A DNA stretch of 50,908 nt from an uncultured Alphaproteobacteria bacterium (lineage in GTDB: Bacteria > Pseudomonadota > Alphaproteobacteria > Rs-D84): contig CALXPB010000008.1 of assembly GCA_944390225.1 (NCBI GenBank), positions 1-50,908 of the forward strand. The letters are read 5' to 3'. The notes under the pieces were generated by a model, which saw only the letters and a program-made list of their open reading frames with translations, was not told the origin of the DNA and did not search any database. Shown here piece after piece: positions 43,707 through 50,908 of the stretch. The position numbers and the translations under genes are program-made. Numbering within the stretch: position 1 is the first letter of the stretch; every line of letters begins with the position of its first letter.

Positions 43707-43935
43707 TTGAAAGCATTTTTTCTTCTAACGATAAAATCTGATTTTCCTTATTCTTTATCGTTTCTATAAGTTTATCATTTTCCAAACTCAATCTTTCTAT
43801 ATCTTTGCGATGCAGAACTATTTCATCTGAAAGTCTTTTAGTTTTCTTTCGATTAAACAATAACATGATAAGCGCACCAGAAACAGCGCAAGTTATTCCA
43901 ACCGTTAAATCATATAAAACATCTGTAATTACCAT
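43687..43935 (-). CDS. Small membrane-anchored coiled-coil protein
   Basis: This 82-aa protein has one membrane segment (about 8-27, VGITCAVSGALIMLLF) followed by a cytosolic charged coiled coil (IERLSLENDKLIETIKNKEN). It does not match a family I can name; topology recalls LapA- or DivIC-size proteins without their motifs. The ATG at 43935 lies six bases after a TATAAT, predicting a leaderless message; a longer frame to 43965 would start before the promoter. Confidence 0.6.
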   Translation of the reverse strand: MVITDVLYDLTVGITCAVSGALIMLLFNRKKTKRLSDEIVLHRKDIERLSLENDKLIETIKNKENQILSLEEKMLSKKKTKK

Positions 43936-43941
43936 AATATT

Positions 43942-43950
43942 ATTATAGCA
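43942..43950 (-). promoter_or_regulatory. Extended -10 promoter predicting a leaderless mRNA
   Basis: On the minus strand TGCTATAAT (43950-43942) is a perfect extended -10 element. Only six bases separate it from the ATG at 43935. No clear -35 box or ribosome site is present. Confidence 0.5.
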
Positions 43951-43968
43951 AAAGTAAATCTGCATTCA

Positions 43969-44571
43969 TCAGGCATGTTTTCTTAAACCTGTTTTACGGT
44001 CTACCCAGATTTCTTCTTCTGCTATTTTCATAATCGGCAAATCTGCTTTACTATCAGAATAAGCCCGAACAACATGAGGTATTATTTTATGCTCTTTCGC
44101 CCATTCGTCCATCGCATAAACTTTATTCTTACCCCAACATAGAAAATCATATTTCCAAGGATATTTAGCACTCATCTTTGAACACATAACACCGTCAAAT
44201 TTAATATCACGAACTAATTGCGGTAATAAATAATCTGGGCTAGCAGAAATTAAAATTACTTTTCTTCCTGCTTTACGTTCTGCTTCTACCTGTTCTTTTG
44301 CCCAACCGAAACGTTCACGTTTATGCTGTTTTATAAAATCTGGCGCAAATTTTTTTACCATATCTGGTATTATAAATTTTCTCATATTTTCACGCCACCA
44401 TATTCCACTTGGGTTCACGCAACGTGCAATTGCAGAAATAAAAATAAGCGGTAAAAACAGCCACGGTCTTATAGAATGTTTAAAACAATATTTTCCAAAT
44501 TCTACATTTGAATCCTTTGCAGACAAAGTACCATCAAAATCAAAAACGACGATATTTTCTTTTTTTAACAT
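43969..44571 (-). CDS. HAD-superfamily IB phosphatase (SerB-like)
   Basis: This 200-aa protein has the HAD motifs VFDFDGTLSAKD (nucleophile), VILISASPDYL (motif II Ser), a conserved lysine (GKNKVYAMDEW) and AYSDSKADLPIM (motif IV Asp pair). The alpha-helical cap between motifs I and II places it in subfamily IB with phosphoserine phosphatase-like enzymes; a hydrophobic stretch (PWLFLPLIFISAIA) in the cap suggests a lipid-type substrate as in PgpC relatives. The exact substrate is unknown. Confidence 0.85.
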   Translation of the reverse strand: MLKKENIVVFDFDGTLSAKDSNVEFGKYCFKHSIRPWLFLPLIFISAIARCVNPSGIWWRENMRKFIIPDMVKKFAPDFIKQHKRERFGWAKEQVEAERKAGRKVILISASPDYLLPQLVRDIKFDGVMCSKMSAKYPWKYDFLCWGKNKVYAMDEWAKEHKIIPHVVRAYSDSKADLPIMKIAEEEIWVDRKTGLRKHA

Positions 44572-44598
44572 AAAAAAATCCTTTTATGACTTGCACAA

Positions 44599-44627
44599 AT
44601 TATAGCAACCTTTATTAAACTCTGCAA
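44599..44627 (-). promoter_or_regulatory. Promoter of the HAD-IB gene
   Basis: On the minus strand TTGCAG (44627-44622), a 17-base spacer and TATAAT preceded by TGC (44604-44599) form one of the best promoters in the window. It is about 28 bases before the ATG. Confidence 0.65.
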
Positions 44628-44636
44628 ACCTTATAT

Positions 44637-44662
44637 AAAAAACGGGGAAAAAACCGTTTTTT
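44637..44662 (-). terminator. Terminator of the efflux operon
   Basis: AACGG/CCGTT with an 8-base loop lies immediately after the RND gene stop, flanked by T-runs on both strands. Confidence 0.7.
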
Positions 44663-47600
44663 TTATTTTTTGCGCTTAAAGAAATTTCTTCCGCGTTCTA
44701 CCAAGAAGAACAACGCAGGCGTTAAGGTAAACGTCCATACTAAACTTGCAAACATACCCCCTATCATAACCGCCGCCATAGCCACTTTCATACCGTCTGC
44801 ACTTAATAACTGTGGTGCCATACCCGTCATAACAGCAATAGATGTCATCAAAATCATCGACTTTTTATCAGTTAACTCTCTCCACAAAGCATCTTTCATA
44901 TTTTCGCCGTTATTTATACGACTAATGGTCGGTTCCAGCAACAGAATGTTATTATTTACCACCAGTCCGACTAACATAACAAACGCCAACATAGCGCCGA
45001 CATTCATAGAGGCACCAGATAAGAAAAGTAGAGCAAAAACACCAGCAAAACTCGTTAAAATAGAAGTTGCAATTGTAAACGGGTGCGCCAACGAATTCAT
45101 TATTGCCGCCAGCAACATATAAGTCAAAACGATAGCCAAGAAAAATGCGCTACCGATTTCACCTGTTGTTTCATCCTGTATTTCCGACATACCGCCAAAT
45201 TCTGTTCCGTAACCGGTATCCCAATTTATTTTCGCAATTGCAGATTCTATTTTTTTCTGAACCGGTCCCATAGTTGACTTACCGATATTTATATCAATCT
45301 CGGTTATTCTTTCTTTATTTAAGCGACGAATATCCGGAGTAGCCCGAACGACATCTATACTCCCTAAATCAGATAACGGAACCATACCTTTCTGAGAATT
45401 CACATATACGCTATCAAACATTGCGGATGTCTTAAACGGTTTTGCAAATTCTAATATGATAGGATACTCTTCACCGTTTTCCTTATACTTATAAGTATCA
45501 TTACCATACAGCGCGGTACGAAGCGTAGAGCCGGCATAAGAATTTTTTATTCCCCAGAAATTCATTTTTTCTTCATCTGGAATAAAACGAGTTTCCCGTC
45601 CTGGTTCTTGCTGAGCAAATACAGCACTTTGAACTTCTGGTATCTGATTTATCATATCTAATAATTGTTTTGCGTATTCCTCACGTTTTTCATCGTCTTC
45701 ACCGAATATATTCAGTACGATATCCGAAGAAATACCTGCACCAGACATACTTTGACCGGCCCGAATTTGAATCTCTACGTCTGGAATTTCTGATAATTTA
45801 GGCAGCATTTCACGAACCAGTTCTTTATCAGATAGGCTTCTCTTTTTTACGTCTACTAATTCTACCTTTACAGAAATATTCTGTAAGCCCCGTTCACCAA
45901 TTTTCACAGATGTAGATTCTACTTCTTTTATGTCGGAAAGTTTTTGTTCTATTTGCTGTGCAATTAATTCAGATTTTTCAAAAGTTGCACCCATAGGAGC
46001 ACGTGCAGTTATATTTATTTCATTCGTGTCTGTTGATGGAGCAAATTCATTTCCGACAAATCCCATCAGCATTGCAGACCCTAATAGTACAGCGACAGAA
46101 ATTGCAACGACTCGCCATGGATGTTTGTATTGAACTTCGAACCATTTATGTAGTTTAGATTTTTCTTGGTTTTTCTTTACCGTATTTGTTGTTCCGATAT
46201 ATTTTTTCTTACTTTTATCGGTTAACCGCAAAAATTTTGCTATCATCATCGGAGTTAAAGTAAATGAGAATAACAAAGACAATAATGTTAAATATACGAC
46301 AGTTAAACCGAACTGAATCATAAATTGCCCGACGATACCGCCCATAAATGCTAAGGGTAGGAACACGACAACGTTAGTCCCAACACCTGCCAAGACGGAT
46401 ACCGTGACCTTTTTTGTACCGTCAGTAGCCGCGTTTTCTGGATCCTTGCCCGTTCGCATTTCTTGCAAAGCTGATTCTATTAATATGATTGCATTTGATA
46501 CTAACGTACCCAGCGCAGACGAATATGCCAATAAAGTCATAGCATTTATTGTAAAGCCACTGCTGTTCATAAAGAAGAACCCCGCAATCAATGAAGCAGG
46601 AATAACAACACCCGCAATTATTGTTGAACGCCAGTTACGCGTAAATGCCAATAATACCAACACCGTAAAAAACACGCCTAAAATGATACCCTCGATAGTG
46701 TTATAAGTATCATCGGCAACTGCAATGGAAGAATCAGAAATTATCTTCATTTCTGCGCCGGGGAAGCGTGTTTCTAAATCTTCTTGTAATTCGGGAAGTT
46801 TTTTACGTAATGTATCTGAAATCTTTATTGCATTTCCATCCGAAGCCTTTACAACAGAAGCAATTACAACCCTTTCACCGTTATATCGTGCACCAGTTTC
46901 AATATCACGAACAGCATCGATAACCGTTGCAATATCACTAAGTTTAAAATTTTGCCCTTCGGCTGTTGTCAGACGTAAATTTGCGATTTCGTCTACGTTT
47001 TGAAATTCTCCTATATATCTGACATTTGAAGAATCTGTTCCTATTTCAATTTTTCCGCTTGGGACATTCAGATTATGCATTCCCAATGCAGATACCACAT
47101 CCATAATTGTAACCCCCCGAGCAGCCATCATTTCTGGGTTCATCTCCACACGAACAGCCCGTGTTTCACCGCCGAAAACAGACACACTGGCGACACCTTT
47201 TATAGCTGTAATTTTATTAGACAATACATTATTAACGTACTCTTCTATATCTCTTGGCACCCCACCTCGCAAGACGACATCAACCACAGATTCTTGTAAA
47301 GGATTTAATTTTTCAACAACGGGTTGTTTCAAATCATCTGGGAATTCCGACGATAACGCATCAAGTTTAGCCTTTACTTCTGTTGCTTTATCATTTACAT
47401 TTACTCCAAGGTTAAACTCTGCCATAACAAAGGCACCGTTTTCAAAGGCCTGTGATGTTATTTTCTTTAATTCCGATACTTCTGACATTGCGTCTTCGGC
47501 TTTTTTTACGACCTGTGATTCTATTTCTGCAGGAGAAGCCCCAGGATAAATGAAAGTCGCAGTTACCATAGGGAAATCTATTGCCGGCGTACGTTCTATA

Positions 47601-47692
47601 TTCATTTTTGGGAAAGACACAAAGCCTAATACTACCCAGAACAAAACAAACATTAATGTTGTAATCGGTCTACGAACAAAGAATTTTAACAT
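44663..47692 (-). CDS. RND-family efflux transporter permease (AcrB-like) lacking canonical proton-relay aspartates
   Basis: This 1009-aa inner-membrane protein has the two-fold RND layout: TM1, a large periplasmic porter loop, TM2-6, a second loop, TM8-12. Typical starts (FVRRPITTLMFVL), PGASPAEIESQVV and the N- and C-terminal repeats support the HAE family. In TM4 the AcrB pair D407-D408 (VDDAIVVVEN) is replaced by S399-N400 (LVSNAIILIES). In TM10 the K940 position is Asn (LVVNNNILLLE, about residue 913). Asn in TM10 is common in RND relatives, but loss of both TM4 aspartates is not expected of a proton-driven pump. It is the last gene of the marR-tolC-adaptor-RND operon. Confidence 0.93.
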   Translation of the reverse strand: MLKFFVRRPITTLMFVLFWVVLGFVSFPKMNIERTPAIDFPMVTATFIYPGASPAEIESQVVKKAEDAMSEVSELKKITSQAFENGAFVMAEFNLGVNVNDKATEVKAKLDALSSEFPDDLKQPVVEKLNPLQESVVDVVLRGGVPRDIEEYVNNVLSNKITAIKGVASVSVFGGETRAVRVEMNPEMMAARGVTIMDVVSALGMHNLNVPSGKIEIGTDSSNVRYIGEFQNVDEIANLRLTTAEGQNFKLSDIATVIDAVRDIETGARYNGERVVIASVVKASDGNAIKISDTLRKKLPELQEDLETRFPGAEMKIISDSSIAVADDTYNTIEGIILGVFFTVLVLLAFTRNWRSTIIAGVVIPASLIAGFFFMNSSGFTINAMTLLAYSSALGTLVSNAIILIESALQEMRTGKDPENAATDGTKKVTVSVLAGVGTNVVVFLPLAFMGGIVGQFMIQFGLTVVYLTLLSLLFSFTLTPMMIAKFLRLTDKSKKKYIGTTNTVKKNQEKSKLHKWFEVQYKHPWRVVAISVAVLLGSAMLMGFVGNEFAPSTDTNEINITARAPMGATFEKSELIAQQIEQKLSDIKEVESTSVKIGERGLQNISVKVELVDVKKRSLSDKELVREMLPKLSEIPDVEIQIRAGQSMSGAGISSDIVLNIFGEDDEKREEYAKQLLDMINQIPEVQSAVFAQQEPGRETRFIPDEEKMNFWGIKNSYAGSTLRTALYGNDTYKYKENGEEYPIILEFAKPFKTSAMFDSVYVNSQKGMVPLSDLGSIDVVRATPDIRRLNKERITEIDINIGKSTMGPVQKKIESAIAKINWDTGYGTEFGGMSEIQDETTGEIGSAFFLAIVLTYMLLAAIMNSLAHPFTIATSILTSFAGVFALLFLSGASMNVGAMLAFVMLVGLVVNNNILLLEPTISRINNGENMKDALWRELTDKKSMILMTSIAVMTGMAPQLLSADGMKVAMAAVMIGGMFASLVWTFTLTPALFFLVERGRNFFKRKK

Positions 47693-47725
47693 TATTTTAC
47701 CTCTATAATTAAAAACATACTTTCA

Positions 47726-48322
47726 TTATTTTATCTGAACTTTATCACCATTACCCACTTTGGAAAGGATGACTTTATCACCGTCGTTTAATCCATCGGA
47801 AATAAACGCATTTTCAGAATCTTGTCTTGCGACAGTTACATGACGTGGAACTGCAACACCTTTTTCAGCAACAAAGACCTCGTTATCTTTTACGGCATAG
47901 GCCGGTATAAAATATCCATTTGCAGTAAACTCGGCATATTGCAAACCATCATCTGTACCTTTAGTTTTTATGATATGCATACCAGTATTTAAATCTATTC
48001 GGGGTGAAACAGATACAATTACTCCGTCACCGATTTTCTGTCCCACATAAAGATTGCCAACACGTGCGCTTGAAACATAAGCACGATTATTTTCTATTCC
48101 AATAGGTTCTTTTATTACGCCATCGGTTTTATAGACTTCTATGACATCAACAGGTACTCCAAATTGATTGGAAATTCTTGTAGCGTTAAAAACATTTAAA
48201 GACTTTTCTGCACCGATTGCGGAAAAACGAAATATTACCCAGAACAGCAATATTGCAATACATAACAAGTATATATACTTTTTCCCATTTGATGATGTGA
48301 TAGTTTCTTTTAATTTTTTCAT
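47726..48322 (-). CDS. Very short periplasmic adaptor (membrane fusion) protein
   Basis: This 198-aa protein lies between the TolC-like and RND genes, where the adaptor belongs. It has one N-terminal membrane segment (about 16-36) and a beta-rich periplasmic part. The C-terminal half (NEVFVAEKGVAVPRHVTVA...FISDGLNDGDKVIL) matches the beta-barrel and membrane-proximal domains of HlyD/AcrA adaptors. The alpha-helical hairpin and most of the lipoyl domain, which normally reach TolC, are missing; usual length is 350-400 aa. No frameshift remnant is visible, and both flanking genes are intact. How it bridges to TolC is unclear. Confidence 0.7.
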   Translation of the reverse strand: MKKLKETITSSNGKKYIYLLCIAILLFWVIFRFSAIGAEKSLNVFNATRISNQFGVPVDVIEVYKTDGVIKEPIGIENNRAYVSSARVGNLYVGQKIGDGVIVSVSPRIDLNTGMHIIKTKGTDDGLQYAEFTANGYFIPAYAVKDNEVFVAEKGVAVPRHVTVARQDSENAFISDGLNDGDKVILSKVGNGDKVQIK

Positions 48323-48326
48323 ATTT

Positions 48327-49655
48327 TTATTCCCCTAATTTTTTCACCGATTCCGCCGACATTAAAATATTATATTTCGTATTCAGCAGTGCCATATCTA
48401 ATTGATACAACCCTGCAGAAACTTCTGCCAACTCTACTGCAGAGGTTTGTCCAGAAGCAAACCTCTCACGAGAAAATTCGTACGCTTTTGCAGCCAAATT
48501 TCTGGCATTTTCAAGTCCTTTCAAATTACCGCGCAAATGGTTATATTTTTCAATTGCGCGATTGTATTCTTCGGTTGTCATTTTTTTTGATTTATCTAAG
48601 TCTTGACGGGCAGCCTCAGCATTCATTGCTTCAACAGTTGCATTTGCTCTATGCAAACCGCCACTAAAAATCGGTACCTGTAAAGCGATTCCCCAATAAG
48701 CAGATTGACTATTATTATTTTCGAACATATTTTCAAAATCTTTATCTAAACCGAAATAATTATACGAAGCCGTTGCCGCTAATGTTGGATAAGCCCCAGC
48801 ACGTTTTGATTTTGCATTACGTTCATACATTATAATCTGCTGATTCAGTAAATCCCACTGAGGCGTATTCTTTAATTCTCCTGCATCTAAATCACCAAAC
48901 GTTTTAGGGAAATCATCAGTTAGATTTAATTCTTCGTTAATATCTATACCGGCAAGAATCTTTAACATTCTATGTGCAGTATCTCTGTTAAATTCCGCGT
49001 CAGATAAATTTATTTCTTTTGTTGCAATATCAGATTCTATCTTTACAAGATTACTTCTGTTTACACGTCCCGCTGATGTAAGGCTTTTTTTTGCGGCGAT
49101 CGCTTGATTTAAATCACGTCTTGAAATTTTAACTATATCATCTGTCATTTTTGCGGTCCAATAAACGTTAGCAGCCGCATAAACAACCTCACGACGAGTA
49201 ATTTCACGACCTGTTTCAGACATTTTTATTGCCGAACGAACGCTTTCTACCGCGTTACCTATTTTTCCGAAAGTATATATAGGTTGCGTAATAGAAATTC
49301 CCGCCAAAAAAATATTATCTGGTATTTCTATATAATTACCAATTTTTTGCTGAGTAACCTGAGCAATTATACCACCTAATTCTGGAGGTAAATCAACTCC
49401 GTAAGATTTTGCAGGGTTTTCTACGTTTATTAAGTTCATATAAGTTGCGGTACCCTCTATGTTAAACCAACGATTAGCATTAACCGCATCCAGAGACGCT
49501 TCGGCTTTTTTCACATTTGCTTCGGCTTTTTTTAAGTCCTCGGACTGTGCCAAAATTTTCTCGGTTGCCTCATTCAAAGACAAATTCATAGAAAAAGCGT
49601 TTTGACCGAAACAAATTAATGATGAAAACAATAACAGCGATATTATTTTACGCAT
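48327..49655 (-). CDS. TolC-family outer-membrane efflux protein
   Basis: This 442-aa protein has a signal peptide (ending AFS near residue 22) and two outer-membrane efflux repeats with long helices (LSLNEATEKILAQSEDLKKAEANVKKAE in part; GLHRANATVEAMNAEAARQ) and the barrel strand motif GIALQVPIFSGG. It would form a trimeric exit duct. It overlaps the marR stop by eight bases and is followed by the adaptor after four bases. Confidence 0.93.
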   Translation of the reverse strand: MRKIISLLLFSSLICFGQNAFSMNLSLNEATEKILAQSEDLKKAEANVKKAEASLDAVNANRWFNIEGTATYMNLINVENPAKSYGVDLPPELGGIIAQVTQQKIGNYIEIPDNIFLAGISITQPIYTFGKIGNAVESVRSAIKMSETGREITRREVVYAAANVYWTAKMTDDIVKISRRDLNQAIAAKKSLTSAGRVNRSNLVKIESDIATKEINLSDAEFNRDTAHRMLKILAGIDINEELNLTDDFPKTFGDLDAGELKNTPQWDLLNQQIIMYERNAKSKRAGAYPTLAATASYNYFGLDKDFENMFENNNSQSAYWGIALQVPIFSGGLHRANATVEAMNAEAARQDLDKSKKMTTEEYNRAIEKYNHLRGNLKGLENARNLAAKAYEFSRERFASGQTSAVELAEVSAGLYQLDMALLNTKYNILMSAESVKKLGE

Positions 49656-50097
49656 TATTTAACTCCATATTTGCTAAAATCTCGTTTATAGTTTTTAAAG
49701 AAGAAGTTAACCTTTCTTCGTCTTCTTTGCTAAGTTTTTCAAAGAGTTTTTCAATGGCGTCGCACAAAATATCCTTTGCTTTTTTTGCGACCTCTTCCCC
49801 TTTTTGTGTACAAGAATACCAAGTATTTCGGCGATCTTCTTCATCTACGGTTCGGGCAACCAGACCGTCTCGTTCCAGTTTTCTGAAAGTAGTGCAAAGA
49901 TTAGGTGTTGTGATAAATTCTCGTCTTGCGATATCTTTTAACTTTGCTCGTCCACCGACCTGCAAACGAACCAATACGCTTATTTGTTGGACAGAACACC
50001 CACAAATTAAAACATGTTCTTTTTTTAATTTATCTGCCAACCTATCGAATATAAAAATATTTGATTCAAACAAACGAATAAATTCCTTGCGCGACAT
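49648..50097 (-). CDS. MarR-family transcriptional regulator
   Basis: This 149-aa winged-helix protein has the MarR pattern: an N-terminal dimer helix, recognition helix TTPNLCTTFRKLERDGLVAR, and wing DEEDRRNTWYSCTQKGEEVA. Such proteins repress neighbouring efflux genes and release DNA when a ligand binds. It is first in the efflux operon, so autoregulation is likely. AAAGGAG precedes the ATG. A cysteine pair (ICGCSVQQ) near residues 52-54 might sense oxidation; that is speculative. Confidence 0.92.
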   Translation of the reverse strand: MSRKEFIRLFESNIFIFDRLADKLKKEHVLICGCSVQQISVLVRLQVGGRAKLKDIARREFITTPNLCTTFRKLERDGLVARTVDEEDRRNTWYSCTQKGEEVAKKAKDILCDAIEKLFEKLSKEDEERLTSSLKTINEILANMELNNA

Positions 50098-50147
50098 AGT
50101 AAACTCCTTTATAGTAAAATAAAGATAGGTAAAACATTATAATTTTT

Positions 50148-50170
50148 AATTATTATATAATTTAATAATT
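50148..50170 (-). promoter_or_regulatory. Candidate MarR operator overlapping the efflux promoter
   Basis: AATTATTA/TAATAATT are exact inverted repeats separated by seven bases (50148-50155 and 50163-50170), and a TATAAT-like -10 lies inside. Size suits a MarR dimer, but the sequence is nearly pure A/T so chance is a real alternative. Confidence 0.4.
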
Positions 50171-50207
50171 AAAATACAAGCAAAAAAATACACATTTTTT
50201 ATTTTTA

Positions 50208-50235
50208 TTGCAAAAGAATTAAAGATATTTATAAT
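50208..50235 (+). promoter_or_regulatory. Promoter of tRNA-Gln
   Basis: TTGCAA (50208-50213), a 16-base spacer and a perfect TATAAT (50230-50235) end 12 bases before the tRNA 5' end. Confidence 0.65.
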
Positions 50236-50247
50236 TGAGTTTGTTTT

Positions 50248-50321
50248 TGGGGTGTCGTCTAATGGTAGGACAAGAGATTTTGGTTCTCTTTATCATGGTT
50301 CGAATCCGTGCGCCCCAACCA
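50248..50321 (+). tRNA. tRNA-Gln (anticodon UUG)
   Basis: The acceptor TGGGGTG/CGCCCCA pairs with one G-U, the discriminator is A50318 and CCA is encoded at 50319-50321. The stem AGAGA/TCTCT closes the loop TTTTGGT, giving TTG. The T arm reads GGTTCGAATCC. Its last 14 bases are repeated 170 bases downstream. Confidence 0.95.
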
Positions 50322-50464
50322 AAAATTAAATCGTCCTTGTGGCGATTTTATTTTTGGGCGTGGGTTATCGGTTCGGCCACACAACGAAGTTGTTTGGTTC
50401 GACAATGAGTAGGTTTGAAAAGCAGGCTTTTTCAAACCGTTACGAATGCCCCGCAGGGCAACGC
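50308..50464 (+). repeat. Tandem repeat copy 1, overlapping the tRNA-Gln 3' end
   Basis: This 157-base unit starts with the last 14 bases of tRNA-Gln and is repeated with about five differences at 50478-50635 (period 170). It contains three hairpins: ACAAC/GTTGT, GGTTTGAAAAGC/GCTTTTTCAAACC (one unpaired base) and TGCCC/GGGCA. Open frames here are a by-product; there is no ribosome site or codon bias, so I read it as a non-coding, REP-like or tRNA-associated element. Confidence 0.85.
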
Positions 50465-50477
50465 CCGAGGGAATTGA

Positions 50478-50635
50478 GTGCGCCCCAACCAAAAATCAAA
50501 TTGTCCTTGTGGCGATTTTATTTTTGGACGTGGGTTATCGGTTCGGCCACACAACGAAGTTGTTTGGTTCGACAATGAGTAGGTTTGAAAAGCAAGGCTT
50601 TTTCAAACCCTTACGAATGCCCCGCAGGGCAACGC
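50478..50635 (+). repeat. Tandem repeat copy 2, with a partial tRNA-Gln 3' end
   Basis: It begins GTGCGCCCCAACCA, an exact copy of the tRNA-Gln 3' terminus including CCA, then follows copy 1 closely (one inserted A in the second hairpin). It ends at GGGCAACGC, where similarity stops and AT-rich sequence begins. Confidence 0.85.
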
Positions 50636-50745
50636 ATTTTTATTCTAGAATAGAATTCATCAAAGTTAAATTCTATCGCATATTTAATCCTTTATAATTT
50701 TTATGACAAATCCTAGAAATTTTTATTTTCAATCATTTAAAACAG

Positions 50746-50774
50746 TTGAAATCTTACTTAGGAACATATAGAAT
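50746..50774 (+). promoter_or_regulatory. Promoter of tRNA-Glu
   Basis: TTGAAA (50746-50751), a 17-base spacer and TAGAAT (50769-50774) lie 12 bases before the tRNA 5' end. Confidence 0.55.
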
Positions 50775-50786
50775 GCGATAACACAA

Positions 50787-50861
50787 GGTCCCATCGTCTA
50801 GCGGTTAGGACGTCAGATTCTCATTCTGAAAACACGGGTTCGATTCCCGTTGGGACTGCCA
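50787..50861 (+). tRNA. tRNA-Glu (anticodon CUC)
   Basis: The acceptor GGTCCCA/TGGGACT pairs with one G-U, the discriminator is G and CCA is at 50859-50861. The stem TCAGA/TCTGA closes the loop TTCTCAT, giving CTC, which reads GAG. The T arm ACGGG/CCCGT encloses TTCGATT. A TTC-anticodon Glu tRNA is expected elsewhere in the genome. Confidence 0.92.
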
Positions 50862-50899
50862 TAATTTGTATTTGTTGGGAACCAGCAAATACGAATTAT
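50861..50899 (+). repeat. Long inverted repeat directly after tRNA-Glu
   Basis: ATAATTTGTATTTG (50861-50874) pairs with CAAATACGAATTAT (50886-50899), 13 of 14 positions plus one G-U. The left arm starts at the final A of the tRNA CCA. No T-run follows, so it is probably a tRNA 3'-processing or palindromic element, not a classical terminator. The window ends nine bases later. Confidence 0.6.
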
Positions 50900-50908
50900 G
50901 TGAATGCC

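Noticed and set aside
47726..48322. Adaptor gene as a broken pseudogene
   Set aside because: There is a start, ribosome spacing and normal junctions with intact neighbours, and no leftover hairpin-domain coding sequence in any frame nearby.
50259..50697. Several overlapping open frames around tRNA-Gln and the tandem repeat
   Set aside because: They cross the tRNA or the hairpin-rich repeats, have no ribosome site, and translate to repeat-derived sequence of the kind often mis-annotated in databases.

Overview
The window looks like a chromosomal segment of an uncultured, AT-rich (roughly 35-40% G+C by eye) alphaproteobacterium with a fairly compact genome. Supporting signs are the tRNA-Trp-secE-nusG-rplKAJL-rpoBC block, a GapR/DUF2312 nucleoid protein, an alphaproteobacterial type of ComEC C-terminus, a 116-aa protein of an alphaproteobacteria-restricted family, and a virB8-virB9-virB10 block. 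Gut-associated low-GC lineages (for example the RF32 group) are a plausible home, but that is inference. The standard genetic code is used, and coding density is high with many 0-10 bp junctions.

Layout. 1-660: tRNA-Arg(CCU), a small Cys/His-rich membrane protein and a 48-aa basic protein. 681-5045: a lipoprotein of the cardiolipin-synthase/phospholipase D family, a 701-aa secreted protein with a Thr/Ser linker and six di-cysteine repeats, and an mraZ that stands apart from any division cluster. 5131-5860: a 111-aa unknown protein with a long leader. 5861-9941: a Pmp-type autotransporter and the rpmF-plsX operon. 10005-22194: a HAD protein, then the transcription/translation block read leftwards: tRNA-Trp, secE, nusG, rplK, rplA, rplJ, rplL, rpoB, rpoC, with a stem-loop in nearly every spacer. 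22229-27226: a three-gene type IV secretion core operon (VirB8, a VirB9 ending in a SPOR domain, and a VirB10 carrying a HYDIN-like domain). 27285-28168: two further small genes. 28141-36191, leftward: pyk, dac, recR, rsmA, a Kef-type antiporter, lspA, yidC. 36284-44571: gapR, pyrG, comEC, truA, two Cys-rich microproteins, def-fmt, rmuC, a membrane/coiled-coil protein and a HAD-IB phosphatase. 44663-50097: a marR-tolC-adaptor-RND efflux operon. 50208-50908: tRNA-Gln with a tandem repeat that duplicates its 3' end, and tRNA-Glu.

Most of the window is housekeeping. The most unusual parts are the following. (1) The stand-alone virB8-9-10 operon has a SPOR-tailed VirB9, an Ig-like insert in VirB10, and a Shine-Dalgarno sequence held in a stem-loop next to a TTG start. 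(2) The efflux system has an RND subunit without the TM4 aspartates and an adaptor of only 198 aa. (3) RpoB carries Leu in place of the rifampicin-contacting Arg (E. coli R529). (4) A putative permuted papain-fold protein has its stop codon beyond an intrinsic terminator. (5) A secreted protein carries six CX6-7C repeats. (6) A tandem repeat starts inside the 3' end of tRNA-Gln. Identifications rest on reading protein motifs; no database search was run.
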